A stretch of 64,000 nt of DNA from Flavobacterium urocaniciphilum (GCF_900110615.1 NZ_FOEI01000005.1:62001-126000), one strand, 5' to 3'. Shown: positions 8,847 through 16,736, counted from the first letter of the stretch. Notes: generated by a model not told the origin, from the sequence alone. Program-made: numbers and translations.

Positions 8847-9768
8847 TCAAAGAAAAATTATAAGTTAAGTAACCTAATTGGTTAATATTTTCATTTAATA
8901 GCGGTTCAAATTTTGTTTTTAAAGCAGCTTCTTTAGATGCTTGTAATAAACATTTAGAAAAATTAGTAGTTCCTTTAGTACCAGCATAAGCTTTAATTAC
9001 ATTTCCATCTTTATCTACAGTAATCTCTACAATTATTTTACCTTGCTCTTTACAATTATATTCTGGGGTAGGTTTTTCAATTGCTTTTCTCTTGCCTAAA
9101 GAACTTTCTTCCATTCCTTTGCCAGTTCCATTCTCTGAACTAGTTTTATCTTTATTAGATTTTAAGCTATTTAAAACATCATTAGTCTTTTTGACTTTAG
9201 TTTTATTTTCAAAAGCTTTTATCTTTTTTAATCGCTCAAAAATAATTTTATCCCCGTTGTCATTCAATAAATTTTCATCATTCGGGTCAGCTTCGTGGTA
9301 GTAAACAATATTATTTTCAAGTACAATTAATTTTTGTAGTTCATCGTCGGTGAATTCAGCACAAATAAACATGCTGAATGAGTTAATTAAATCCGTCTTT
9401 TTATCGTTTTTTATAGAATATGTTTTAATATATCCAATACAACCATTTTCGGGAGATTGTATTATAGAAATTTCATCAGAACCATTATTATCTAGGTCGC
9501 CCTCGTTTATTAATTTAAACCAACAACAACCTACATTAATAGGCTTTATACTTTTATCACTAAACTTAATTTCATATTCGCTTGGGCTTCCATTTTCTAC
9601 AGGATTTCCAAATCCTTTTTTAATTAGTTTTCTGTAGGCATATTCAAATTTTTTATCCCCATTAAAATCTCCATAAATTGAATCTCCAACTTTATTACTA
9701 ACCTTTTGTCCAATTGTATTATTTACAAATAATATTACAAATAATGCTGAAAAAAATATTCTATCCAT
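8839..9768 (-). CDS. Secreted protein with TonB C-terminal-like domain
   Basis: This 309-residue protein begins with a signal peptide (about 1-20, ending near TIGQ). The middle has two Asp/Asn/Gly-rich loops, DFNGDKKFEY and GDLDNNGSDE, typical of calcium-binding or VCBS-like repeats. After a Lys/Ser-rich linker (about 185-225) comes a domain of about 80 residues with KIIVEITVDKDGNVIKAYAG and an AALKTKFEPL helix, which resembles the TonB C-terminal fold. It is probably periplasmic. The gene stands alone between the integrase and a divergent XRE gene, so it may be cargo of the element. Its function is unknown. Confidence 0.7.
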   Translation of the reverse strand: MDRIFFSALFVILFVNNTIGQKVSNKVGDSIYGDFNGDKKFEYAYRKLIKKGFGNPVENGSPSEYEIKFSDKSIKPINVGCCWFKLINEGDLDNNGSDEISIIQSPENGCIGYIKTYSIKNDKKTDLINSFSMFICAEFTDDELQKLIVLENNIVYYHEADPNDENLLNDNGDKIIFERLKKIKAFENKTKVKKTNDVLNSLKSNKDKTSSENGTGKGMEESSLGKRKAIEKPTPEYNCKEQGKIIVEITVDKDGNVIKAYAGTKGTTNFSKCLLQASKEAALKTKFEPLLNENINQLGYLTYNFSLKE

Positions 9769-9849
9769 ACTAAAAATTTCAGCTAAGATAATAATTTGTA
9801 TAATATATGCGGTAAATTTTAAGCGACTTTATTTCCAATTTTCCGCTCT

Positions 9850-10083
9850 ATGGAAAATTTAGATGGAAATATAGATTTAAAAATCAAGGAAATATCTCAA
9901 AAACTTAAAGAACTCAGATTATCAAGGGGTTATACGAGTTATGAAACATTTGCCTTTGAAAACGAACTAAATAGAGTTCAATATTGGAGAATAGAATCAG
10001 GTCAGAATATTACATTAAAGACTTTGATTAAGGTATTAGAAATACACCAAATTTCTTTGGGTGAATTCTTCAAAGATTTATGA
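9850..10083 (+). CDS. Small XRE-family regulator
   Basis: This 77-residue protein is almost entirely one Cro/C1-type helix-turn-helix: ISQKLKELRLSRGYTSYETFA followed by YWRIESGQNITLKTLIKVLE. It is divergent from the secreted-protein gene, with about 80 bases between the starts. Lying between the tRNA and the integrase, it may regulate the element. Small regulators of this form are also common as stand-alone Bacteroidota genes. Confidence 0.8.
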   Translation: MENLDGNIDLKIKEISQKLKELRLSRGYTSYETFAFENELNRVQYWRIESGQNITLKTLIKVLEIHQISLGEFFKDL

Positions 10084-10158
10084 AAATTTACAAAGGGGAA
10101 TAATTAGGGGAATAAAGTTGTCCAATATTGTCCTTTAAAGTCCATTAATGTCCAACAA

Positions 10159-10181
10159 AAAACCCGCAAATAGCGGGTTTT
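10159..10181 (-). terminator. Terminator downstream of tRNA-Arg
   Basis: AAAACCCGC and GCGGGTTTT pair around a five-base loop. On the minus strand six T follow, which suits the tRNA transcript. It may also end the converging XRE gene. Confidence 0.65.
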
Positions 10182-10186
10182 AATGT

Positions 10187-10208
10187 GGGTTAAGAGATTT
10201 TTACTCTT
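10187..10208. repeat. 22-bp repeat, copy 2, beside tRNA-Arg
   Basis: Partner of the copy at 8825-8846. It reads TTAAGAG, ATTTTTA, CTCTTAA: two 7-base arms around a 7-base spacer. It lies 8 bases past the 3' end of the tRNA, a position often used for integration. Confidence 0.4.
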
Positions 10209-10216
10209 AAAAGTCG

Positions 10217-10290
10217 TGACCTCGACAGGATTCAAACCTGTAACCTCTTGAGCCGTAATCAAGTGCGCTATTCAGTTGCGCCACGAGGCC
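10217..10290 (-). tRNA. tRNA-Arg (ACG)
   Basis: The minus strand folds as a 74-base cloverleaf. The acceptor is GGCCTCG with CGAGGTC (one G-T pair). The D stem is GCGC/GCGC, and the anticodon stem CTTGA/TCAAG encloses loop TTACGGC with anticodon ACG. The T arm is ACAGG, TTTGAAT, CCTGT. The discriminator is A and CCA is not encoded. Confidence 0.95.
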
Positions 10291-10344
10291 TGTTTTTTGT
10301 GAGTGCAAATATAGAACTAAATTCTAAATTTAAAAAAATAATTT

Positions 10345-10491
10345 TTATTTTTTTTCTAACGCGTTTATTGTAACATAATATCTCCAAGCAATTATTGCTT
10401 TTTGCAATTTTGTAGCTTTCGCTAAATCAAGACGTTGCTTAGAATAACTTGGAAAAATTACTTTATTAATTTTTGCTAAAATTTTGAACAT
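10345..10491 (-). CDS. Small conserved basic protein, 48 residues
   Basis: The frame runs from ATG at 10491 to TAA at 10345 and begins MFKILAKINKVIFPSYSKQ. The middle is LAKATKLQKAIIAWRYYV and the end is basic. Very similar short proteins occur widely in Flavobacteriia, as I recall, often near smpB as here. It has one amphipathic segment but no clear membrane helix or signal peptide. It lies between the tRNA and the PBC-domain gene and is easily missed because of its length. Function unknown. Confidence 0.65.
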   Translation of the reverse strand: MFKILAKINKVIFPSYSKQRLDLAKATKLQKAIIAWRYYVTINALEKK

Positions 10492-10523
10492 TATTTTTTT
10501 GTTTGGCGCAAAACTACTAAAAA

Positions 10524-10558
10524 AAATCCCATTTTGAGGTTAAATCAAAATGGGATTT
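10524..10558 (-). terminator. Strong terminator of the 10582-11509 operon
   Basis: A perfect 14-bp stem, AAATCCCATTTTGA with TCAAAATGGGATTT, and a 7-base loop. It is followed on the minus strand by eight T, 24 bases after the gene at 10582. Confidence 0.85.
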
Positions 10559-10581
10559 GTGTTAAAAAGGTGTTATTTTAA

Positions 10582-11217
10582 TTATTTATCATCACTGATA
10601 TATGTTTTATTACCATTTTTATTAATGTAATATCTTCCACCTCTCGGACCAGTATACACTTTTTTACCGTTATATGTTCCTGTTACTTTATCTGTAACTT
10701 TTTTTTCAGCTGCTTTAGAAGCTGCAGTTTCTTTTACATCTTCTTTAATTTCTGCTGGCGTTTTTTTGGTTACTTTAGATTTTGCTTCTGCTTTATTAGT
10801 AGCAGCTCCTGCTTTTCCTGCTGTAGATTTAGCAGTACCAGTTGCTGAAGCGCTATTTTCTTTTGCTTTAGCTGCTTTCGCTTTTGCATCTGCTTTCTTT
10901 TTCTCAGTTTTAGCTTTTTCTGCTTTTACTTTATCGGCAGCCGCTTTAGTTTCTTTTTCTTTTTCTTTTGCTACTTTAGCTTTAGTTGCCGCTTTTTCTT
11001 TAGCTACTTTATCTTTAGTTGCTTGTTTCTTGTCTGCCTCAGCTTTTTTTGCTTTTGCTACTTCAGCTTCTTTTTTCTCTTTTGCTTTTTTGTCTTTAGC
11101 CATTTTAGCTTGTTTTTCTTTTTCAAGCTTAGCTCTTTTTTCTCCAGCTGATGTTTCTTGAGCTGTAGCACCAAATGACAACATCAATGCTAAACATAAT
11201 AAAAGGACTTTTTTCAT
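10582..11217 (-). CDS. Secreted Lys/Ala-rich protein with PBC-type basic domain
   Basis: This 211-residue protein starts with a clear signal peptide (MKKVLLLCLALMLSFGATAQ). Residues about 22-165 are an extreme low-complexity Lys/Ala/Glu region, probably a long helix or an unstructured linker. The C-terminus (about 178-211) contains YNGKKVYTGPRGGRYYIN followed by a GNKTYI motif, the short basic PBCV-type adaptor domain seen in bacterial secreted proteins. It follows the 92-residue gene by 13 bases and ends at a strong terminator. It is probably periplasmic or envelope-associated. Function unknown. Confidence 0.75.
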   Translation of the reverse strand: MKKVLLLCLALMLSFGATAQETSAGEKRAKLEKEKQAKMAKDKKAKEKKEAEVAKAKKAEADKKQATKDKVAKEKAATKAKVAKEKEKETKAAADKVKAEKAKTEKKKADAKAKAAKAKENSASATGTAKSTAGKAGAATNKAEAKSKVTKKTPAEIKEDVKETAASKAAEKKVTDKVTGTYNGKKVYTGPRGGRYYINKNGNKTYISDDK

Positions 11218-11230
11218 AGTATCTGCTTTA

Positions 11231-11509
11231 TTAAATTATTTTATGAATTCTATTTATTGGAATAATAACCCCTCTTTTAAGGATAACTTCATCTGCAGTT
11301 ATTCCCCAAACAGTAGTTTCAGTAACTTTTTTAGAAGAATCATCTTCAAAAAAGATTTTAATTTTTAAATGTTCTAAATTTCCCAATGTTAAAGCACGTT
11401 CTAAATCAATCTTTCTTTGGATCTTATCGTCTTTGTCTGACATAACATCTTTATGTGGAAATTTTAAAGAAGCAACCTCTTCTTTTTCAATTAGTTGGAA
11501 ATCACTCAT
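11231..11509 (-). CDS. Hypothetical 92-residue protein
   Basis: I do not recognise a named family. The protein is soluble and acidic in its N-terminal half (SDKDDKIQRKIDLERALTLG). A beta-rich C-terminal half follows (LKIKIFFEDDSSKKVTETTV, then ITADEVILKRGVIIPINRI), which looks like a small barrel. It is divergent from smpB and upstream of the PBC-domain gene, probably in one operon with it. Confidence 0.7.
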   Translation of the reverse strand: MSDFQLIEKEEVASLKFPHKDVMSDKDDKIQRKIDLERALTLGNLEHLKIKIFFEDDSSKKVTETTVWGITADEVILKRGVIIPINRIHKII

Positions 11510-11619
11510 AATAATTTATTTAATTTTTAGTTTGGTTAAGTATTATAAAGTTACATTTTTTTAGAAATATGAGCAAATGTATTTTATAAAATTAAATATT
11601 TTCTTTCAAAAATAAAACC

Positions 11620-11627
11620 TAATTTTG
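11620..11627 (+). promoter_or_regulatory. -7 element of smpB
   Basis: TAATTTTG matches TAnnTTTG exactly and ends only 7 bases before the smpB ATG, so the transcript would have almost no leader. Confidence 0.55.
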
Positions 11628-11634
11628 CAGTATC

Positions 11635-12093
11635 ATGCAAAAGAACATTAACATATTAAATAAACGCGCACGTTTTGACTATGAAATATTAGACAAATAT
11701 GATGCCGGAATTGTCTTAACAGGAACTGAAATAAAGTCGATTCGTTTAGGAAAAGCTTCTATTGCCGAAAGTTTTTGCGAATTTAATGATCACACTGAGT
11801 TGTTTTTAATTAATGCAACCATTGAAGAATATGCTTTTGGAACACATTATAATCATAAAGCAAAAAGTGAACGCAAATTACTTTTGAACAAAAAAGAGCT
11901 TAAAAAACTAGATAAAGATTCGGATAATAAAGGTTTAACTATAGTACCGTTACGTTTATATACGAATGAAAAAGGTTTAGCTAAAATTGAAATTGCGCTA
12001 TGTCGTGGTAAGAAAAATTACGATAAACGTGAAACAATGAAAGAAAATGATACGAAGCGCGATTTAGCTCGTATTAAAAAAGAATATAGATAA
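11635..12093 (+). CDS. smpB: SsrA-binding protein SmpB
   Basis: This 152-residue protein binds tmRNA and delivers it to stalled ribosomes for trans-translation. Family hallmarks are visible: NKRARFDYEILDKYDAGIVL, GTEIKSIRLGKASIAESFCE, then LLLNKKELKKL, and the C-terminal CRGKKNYDKRE with a basic tail that would sit in the mRNA channel. Length is normal. The gene stands alone with its own -7 element and a strong terminator. The degenerate ATTTACGA-type repeat begins 3 bases after its stop codon. Confidence 0.97.
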   Translation: MQKNINILNKRARFDYEILDKYDAGIVLTGTEIKSIRLGKASIAESFCEFNDHTELFLINATIEEYAFGTHYNHKAKSERKLLLNKKELKKLDKDSDNKGLTIVPLRLYTNEKGLAKIEIALCRGKKNYDKRETMKENDTKRDLARIKKEYR

Positions 12094-12146
12094 TTTACGA
12101 TTTAAGATTTGGGATTTACGAATTTTAAATTTTGAATTATAGATAT

Positions 12147-12183
12147 AAAAAAGCCAGAATTTCGTTTGAAATTCTGGCTTTTT
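12147..12183. terminator. Bidirectional terminator after smpB
   Basis: The 16-bp stem AAAAAGCCAGAATTTC with GAAATTCTGGCTTTTT has a four-base loop, with T runs on both strands. It separates the convergent smpB and the gene at 12240. Confidence 0.85.
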
Positions 12184-12239
12184 GTTATGTGCTTTGATTC
12201 TTTGAAACTTTGCAACTTTAATCTTTGAAACTCAAAAAA

Positions 12240-13193
12240 TTACTTTTTCCCTTTAGTACCTTTATCTTTTTGCAAATCTGTTTTTAGTTTTTCCAAATCT
12301 GCTTTTGTTTTTTCTAACTCCTTTTTTAAGTTGTCTAAGTCCGATTTAGCGCTTTCTTTTTCTATTTTCTTCTCGATGATAATCTTTTTCTTTTGATCAC
12401 CTAAATCGCTTTTCATTTTGTCTAAATCGTCCATTTTACCATCACTACTCCATTTTTTCTCAGAGAAAATCATGGTATTTCCTTTTCCATCAGAATACTT
12501 TTTAGTAATCATTCCATCTTTTTCCGTTTCTTCTTCCAATTTCATATCAGGATTATCCATTTGCATTTCTCCATCATTAAAACGGAACATTTTAAAATTC
12601 CCACCTAAAGAATCTCCATCAAAACCTTGAAACTCTCTAAGTTTCTCTAAATCTCCAAATTTATCTGTAAAAGCAAACTGTTGTTTATCTAACAATCCTT
12701 TAAACATGTCTTGATCTAGATTTTGAAACCTTTCATCATTAAATAACATTTCAAATCCACCTGGACCAAAATCATCTCCAAAACCTGCAAACATATTATT
12801 TTTAGATTTACCTGATTGGATATTGATATTTCCTTTACCCGAACCATCAAATTGTTTGGTTAATGAAATTGGTGCTATCGGTTTATCTGATCCCACATTA
12901 TAGTTCCCAGAATTACCATCTTTATCCTTATAAGCGATTTTAATAGCTGTAATTTCTTTTTTATCATTACGCTTCACTCCAGAAAAAGAAACTTCAAAAT
13001 CGAATTTTTTAGCATCTGATTCGTCTTGTTTCAATTGCGCATCTGTCATATCTTTATCAATACGCAATTCAAAACTATTGTTTTTCACATTAGACATTTG
13101 CTGCATACGATTGTTTTGAGCAAATGAAACTTCTGGCAATACAACTAAAGAAGTTGCCAAAACTAATCCTTGTAGTAATAATTTAGCGTTCAT
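12240..13193 (-). CDS. Secreted protein sharing a domain with the adjacent BlaR1-like protein
   Basis: This 317-residue protein has a signal peptide (about 1-26, ending VSFAQ). Residues about 55-110 (FSGVKRNDKKEITAIKIAYK, then a PIAPISLT strand) match in order a stretch of the neighbouring BlaR1-like protein's C-terminal region. The middle is Asp/Gly/Phe-rich, and the last 90 residues are a Lys/Glu/Leu coiled coil. It is probably periplasmic. It has its own promoter region, and no BlaI-like dyad is visible upstream. The shared domain suggests duplication and perhaps a partner role for the sensor. Function unknown. Confidence 0.7.
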   Translation of the reverse strand: MNAKLLLQGLVLATSLVVLPEVSFAQNNRMQQMSNVKNNSFELRIDKDMTDAQLKQDESDAKKFDFEVSFSGVKRNDKKEITAIKIAYKDKDGNSGNYNVGSDKPIAPISLTKQFDGSGKGNINIQSGKSKNNMFAGFGDDFGPGGFEMLFNDERFQNLDQDMFKGLLDKQQFAFTDKFGDLEKLREFQGFDGDSLGGNFKMFRFNDGEMQMDNPDMKLEEETEKDGMITKKYSDGKGNTMIFSEKKWSSDGKMDDLDKMKSDLGDQKKKIIIEKKIEKESAKSDLDNLKKELEKTKADLEKLKTDLQKDKGTKGKK

Positions 13194-13281
13194 AATTTGT
13201 TTTTAATTAATTTGATGTTCAAAAATATAATTTTAATAAAAATGAAAATTAAAAATTTTGTTAATTAACGAGATTTAACAA

Positions 13282-13312
13282 AAAAGGATTGTCAAAGTTT
13301 GACAATCCTTTT
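13282..13312 (-). terminator. Terminator of the blaI-blaR1 operon
   Basis: AAAAGGATTGTCAAA and TTTGACAATCCTTTT form a long near-perfect hairpin 14 bases after the blaR1-like stop, with six T on the minus strand. Confidence 0.8.
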
Positions 13313-13325
13313 CTAATATAACTAA

Positions 13326-15014
13326 CTATTTTTCTCCTTTTTCGCCTTTTGGACCTTTAGTGTCGATTTCGATTTTTTTCATTTTTCTCTCAACTTTTTT
13401 CTCAATCTGTTTTTCTTGAAGTTTCATTTTTTCTTCAAACACTTTCATTTCTTTTTCAAATTCTTTCATTTTTGGTTCAATAGCCTTCATCTTTTCTTCG
13501 AAAACCTTCATTGAAGCTTCATATTTTTTCCAATCTTGATTGTTCATTTTTTGCTCAAAATCAGCCATTTCTTTATCAAATTTAGCCCAAGCTTTTTTAT
13601 CATTTGGATTTTTAGGCGGAGTTGGTGCATTTGGAACGTTCGGAACATCTGGTGGAGTTGGAATATCAAAATCCATAGATGGAGGTTCTGGCATATCTGG
13701 AAATTCAACATCTGCCATTTCAATAGAAACATCAATATCTTCTAATTCTGATAAATCTTCAATTTCGCCTTTGTCATTTTTTCTAACAATTACAACTTCC
13801 CTTTCTTCATGATTTCCAGCGTTTTTTCCAAATGCAAAACTATAAGCATTATTTTCTCCTTTAGAAACAGTAATATGTATAGGTTCGATTCCTTTATCGT
13901 CTACAATTTTCTGATTGGCTTTCTTTCCATTATTGTCGTCTAAAGTAATATTTATAGCAGTTATTTCTTTATCAGCATTTCTTTTTACGCCTTTAAAATC
14001 TAAATTCATTTTATATTCTTCTTTAAATTTATCTGAATACGATTTTAACTGCTTATCGGTAGTCGATTTTTCAATTACATATTTCTGACTATTTTGTATT
14101 GGAGAACTACTTGGTAACAATCCTGAAGTTCTTTCTTTAGCAATAACTTTTACCTGAAACAACATAATAAAAGCTATTAAAACGGGAATTACAATTGCGT
14201 ATTTAAACGCATTTTTTCTGTTTGATTGATTTGTGTTTAACATAACGATTCGTTTTTTGATTGATGATTGATTAAATGTATTAATGATTGATATTTGTTG
14301 TGTTTGCAAAGTGATTTTCAACATGGTTTTTTGATATTGTGTTTTATCTGAAACGTATTGAATAGCATAATTGTCAGCTAAAAATTCTAAATTTTGAACG
14401 ATACATTTTCGATATAACCAAACCACTGGATTAAACCAAAATAGGATAATAAACACATGAGCTAAAAGTGTATCGAAACTGTGTTTTTGTTTAGAATGCG
14501 CTTCTTCATGTTTCATGATATTTTGTAATTCAACAGGATTGATGAGTTCCTCATTGAAAATGATATAATTAAAGAATGAAAAAGGTGTATTTACTAATGT
14601 AGAATTTACATATACTAATTTGTTTTTCTTTTCGGAATTGGAAACTTTTATGATTTTAAACAATTTAAAAAAATCAAATAGTGTTTTCAGTAAAAATCCA
14701 AAACAAATGATTCCGTAAATAAGAAACATTATCTCTTGATTGGTAAGCATTGGTTCTTGAACAACTTCTGAAGAAACTGGCATCATTACGGGCACATTAC
14801 TTTCTACTGAATTACTCAAAACTCTTTTTACTTCATAATATTCTACTCTAGTGATTGTAAACAATGGTAGTAAAACTGAAACAAACAATCCCGATAATAG
14901 AAACCATCTAGAATGCTTATAAAACGTTTCTTTGGAAAGTGCTAATTGGTACACCAAATAGAACAACACAAGCAGAGCGTTGACTTTTAATATGTAAGTA
15001 AAAATAGCTTCCAT
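13326..15014 (-). CDS. BlaR1/MecR1-like M56 membrane metallopeptidase
   Basis: This 562-residue protein has several membrane helices in its first 120 residues and another near 270-290. The zinc site is visible: HEEAH at 169-173 and the downstream glutamate in NLEFLADN (E210). This is the M56 pattern, in which the sensor cleaves or inactivates a BlaI repressor after a signal. The C-terminal extracytoplasmic part is not a penicillin-binding domain. It carries the GVKRN-KEITAI domain shared with the gene at 12240, a Pro-rich segment and a Lys/Glu coiled coil, so the signal is probably not a beta-lactam. It follows the repressor gene by one base. Confidence 0.9.
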   Translation of the reverse strand: MEAIFTYILKVNALLVLFYLVYQLALSKETFYKHSRWFLLSGLFVSVLLPLFTITRVEYYEVKRVLSNSVESNVPVMMPVSSEVVQEPMLTNQEIMFLIYGIICFGFLLKTLFDFFKLFKIIKVSNSEKKNKLVYVNSTLVNTPFSFFNYIIFNEELINPVELQNIMKHEEAHSKQKHSFDTLLAHVFIILFWFNPVVWLYRKCIVQNLEFLADNYAIQYVSDKTQYQKTMLKITLQTQQISIINTFNQSSIKKRIVMLNTNQSNRKNAFKYAIVIPVLIAFIMLFQVKVIAKERTSGLLPSSSPIQNSQKYVIEKSTTDKQLKSYSDKFKEEYKMNLDFKGVKRNADKEITAINITLDDNNGKKANQKIVDDKGIEPIHITVSKGENNAYSFAFGKNAGNHEEREVVIVRKNDKGEIEDLSELEDIDVSIEMADVEFPDMPEPPSMDFDIPTPPDVPNVPNAPTPPKNPNDKKAWAKFDKEMADFEQKMNNQDWKKYEASMKVFEEKMKAIEPKMKEFEKEMKVFEEKMKLQEKQIEKKVERKMKKIEIDTKGPKGEKGEK

Positions 15015-15015
15015 A

Positions 15016-15396
15016 CTATTTCTTTTTCTCGATGATGTCTAAAATTTCACGAAGTTCGTCAGCAGAAATCTTTTCTTCTTCTGCGAAGTACGAAACCAAA
15101 TTCTTATACGAATTACCAAAATAATTCTGTATTGCCGTTTTCATGAATGTTTTTCGATAATCTTCAATATCAACTATCGGAAAATATTGATGCGTGTTTC
15201 CGTAAGCATTGTATGAAACATATTTTTTCTCTTCTAAATTTCTTACAATGGTAGATAAGGTATTGTAGTGAGGCTTATCTTCTTGAATTTCTGCTAAAAT
15301 ATCCTTTACGAAAGCTTTATTAAGCCTCCATAAAATGTGCATTACTTCTTCTTCTTTATTGGTTAATTTTTGCATAACATTAATTTTGTTACACAA
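15016..15396 (-). CDS. BlaI/MecI-family repressor
   Basis: This 126-residue winged-helix repressor shows the family pattern LTNKEEEVMHILWRLNKAFV, PHYNTLSTIVRNLEEKKYVS and a C-terminal dimer helix (YFAEEEKISADELREILDII). It precedes the M56 peptidase gene with a one-base gap, the standard sensor-repressor pair. Two 14-bp ACTA-N6-TAGT dyads overlap its promoter, so it should repress its own operon. A start at MQKLTNKEEE, seven codons inside, is equally possible. Confidence 0.93.
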   Translation of the reverse strand: MCNKINVMQKLTNKEEEVMHILWRLNKAFVKDILAEIQEDKPHYNTLSTIVRNLEEKKYVSYNAYGNTHQYFPIVDIEDYRKTFMKTAIQNYFGNSYKNLVSYFAEEEKISADELREILDIIEKKK

Positions 15397-15437
15397 ACTT
15401 ATAACTATATTTTTAGTTACGCAACTAAATTTATAGT
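15394..15437 (-). promoter_or_regulatory. blaI promoter with two operator dyads
   Basis: TAAGTTTG on the minus strand (15401-15394) is a perfect TAnnTTTG element. Two dyads of form ACTA-N6-TAGT lie just upstream at 15404-15417 and 15424-15437, exactly 20 bases apart, about two helix turns. This is a fitting target for a dimeric BlaI repressor. Confidence 0.65.
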
Positions 15438-15440
15438 TAT

Positions 15441-16679
15441 TTAACTAATTTTAACGTTTGCTTTTTCTTTTTGAACTAAATAATAAACGTAAAGTCCGAT
15501 TAAAGTTCCAATAAAACCAAGTGTTCCCATGAATAACCAATTGCCTTGATAACCATATTTTTTATTATCAATAATTGCCATTCCGACTTTAGCACTTAAA
15601 ATATGTGCCAAACTATAGCTCATCGTGAATATAGCCATATACCTTCCTTGTTGATGTTTGGGTGCGCGACTCATTGCAAAAGCGTTAGAGAATGGAAAAT
15701 TGAACATCTCAGCGAATGTCATAAACAACATCATAATAATAAGTACTCCAGCCCAACTATTAATTAACATCAAGTACAAACTTATAGTCATTAACAAACT
15801 TCCCAATATGATAACTTTGAGTTTATCTATTTTATTTTTTTCGATATAATTTACAATTGGCATTTCTAAAAAGAATACTAACACTCCATTTAAGGTTAAT
15901 AATAAACCCGTTTCCAATTCCGTTAATCCAAATTGTTTTCTATGATAGATCGGAATAGTTGTAAACAATTGAAAGAACATAATCCCTACAATTAGAGTCG
16001 TGATTAAAAACAGCCAATATATTTTATCTTTAAAAACCGATTCAATTAAGACATCTCCAGGATGTTCTTTATCTAAATAAGTTGATTTCTTTTTCTCTTT
16101 TACTTTCGACCAAAAAATTAAAATTGCCAATATACACGTTACTCCATCAACCCAAAACAAACCTTTATAACCGATAGACATAATAATTAAACCACCTAAG
16201 GCCGGACCAGCTGCAAATCCTAAGTTGATTGCTAATCGAACTAAAGTCAAGGCTCGAGTTCTGTTTTCAGGCTTAGCATAGGCACCAATAGACACGAACA
16301 TTGCAGGACGAAACATATCTGCAACAGACATTAAAAGAAAGATACTGATACAAAAACCTTCAAATGAAGTAACATAACGTAATCCAAAAAACATCAGGCC
16401 ACTAACCAGTAAACTAAATATCATAATTTTATAGAAACCGATAGTATCTGATAACTTTCCACCTAACCAAGAACCCAACATAGATCCAACTCCAAAAAAC
16501 ACCATAATAGTTCCAACTTGAGAAAGTGAAAAATGTAAATCTTCGTGTAAATATTTAGATAAAAATGGCAAAACCATTGTACCCGCTCTGTTGATAAATG
16601 TAATAATTGTAAGTATCCAAATTTCTCTAGAAAATCCCTTGAAATTATTTAAATACGTTTGAAGTGCTTTTGAAATCAT
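15441..16679 (-). CDS. MFS transporter
   Basis: This 412-residue membrane protein has about 12 hydrophobic helices in two halves. The loop between helices 2 and 3 reads GSWLGGKLSDTIGF, close to the major-facilitator signature, and a basic loop (KVKEKKKSTY) joins the halves. It resembles drug or multidrug exporters (DHA1-like), but no substrate can be read from sequence. It ends just upstream of the blaI operators and has its own TAnnTTTG promoter shared back to back with the TatD-like gene. Confidence 0.87.
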   Translation of the reverse strand: MISKALQTYLNNFKGFSREIWILTIITFINRAGTMVLPFLSKYLHEDLHFSLSQVGTIMVFFGVGSMLGSWLGGKLSDTIGFYKIMIFSLLVSGLMFFGLRYVTSFEGFCISIFLLMSVADMFRPAMFVSIGAYAKPENRTRALTLVRLAINLGFAAGPALGGLIIMSIGYKGLFWVDGVTCILAILIFWSKVKEKKKSTYLDKEHPGDVLIESVFKDKIYWLFLITTLIVGIMFFQLFTTIPIYHRKQFGLTELETGLLLTLNGVLVFFLEMPIVNYIEKNKIDKLKVIILGSLLMTISLYLMLINSWAGVLIIMMLFMTFAEMFNFPFSNAFAMSRAPKHQQGRYMAIFTMSYSLAHILSAKVGMAIIDNKKYGYQGNWLFMGTLGFIGTLIGLYVYYLVQKEKANVKIS

Positions 16680-16695
16680 AATAAACTATCTGTTA

Positions 16696-16736
16696 CAAAT
16701 TTAGGTAAAATACTTCTCAAAAAAGTACTATTTTTG
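16696..16736. promoter_or_regulatory. Divergent -7 elements for the MFS and TatD-like genes
   Basis: On the minus strand TAAATTTG (16703-16696) serves the MFS gene. On the plus strand TATTTTTG (16729-16736) serves the gene at 16773. Both match TAnnTTTG exactly. Confidence 0.5.

Noticed and set aside
10766..11161. 131-codon plus-strand frame opposite the Lys/Ala-rich protein
   Set aside because: It is the antisense of a biased low-complexity gene, and its Ala/Phe/Ser composition follows directly from that.
15441..16679. MFS gene as part of the blaI-blaR1 operon
   Set aside because: It lies upstream of blaI with the paired operators and a separate promoter between them, and has its own promoter shared with the TatD-like gene.
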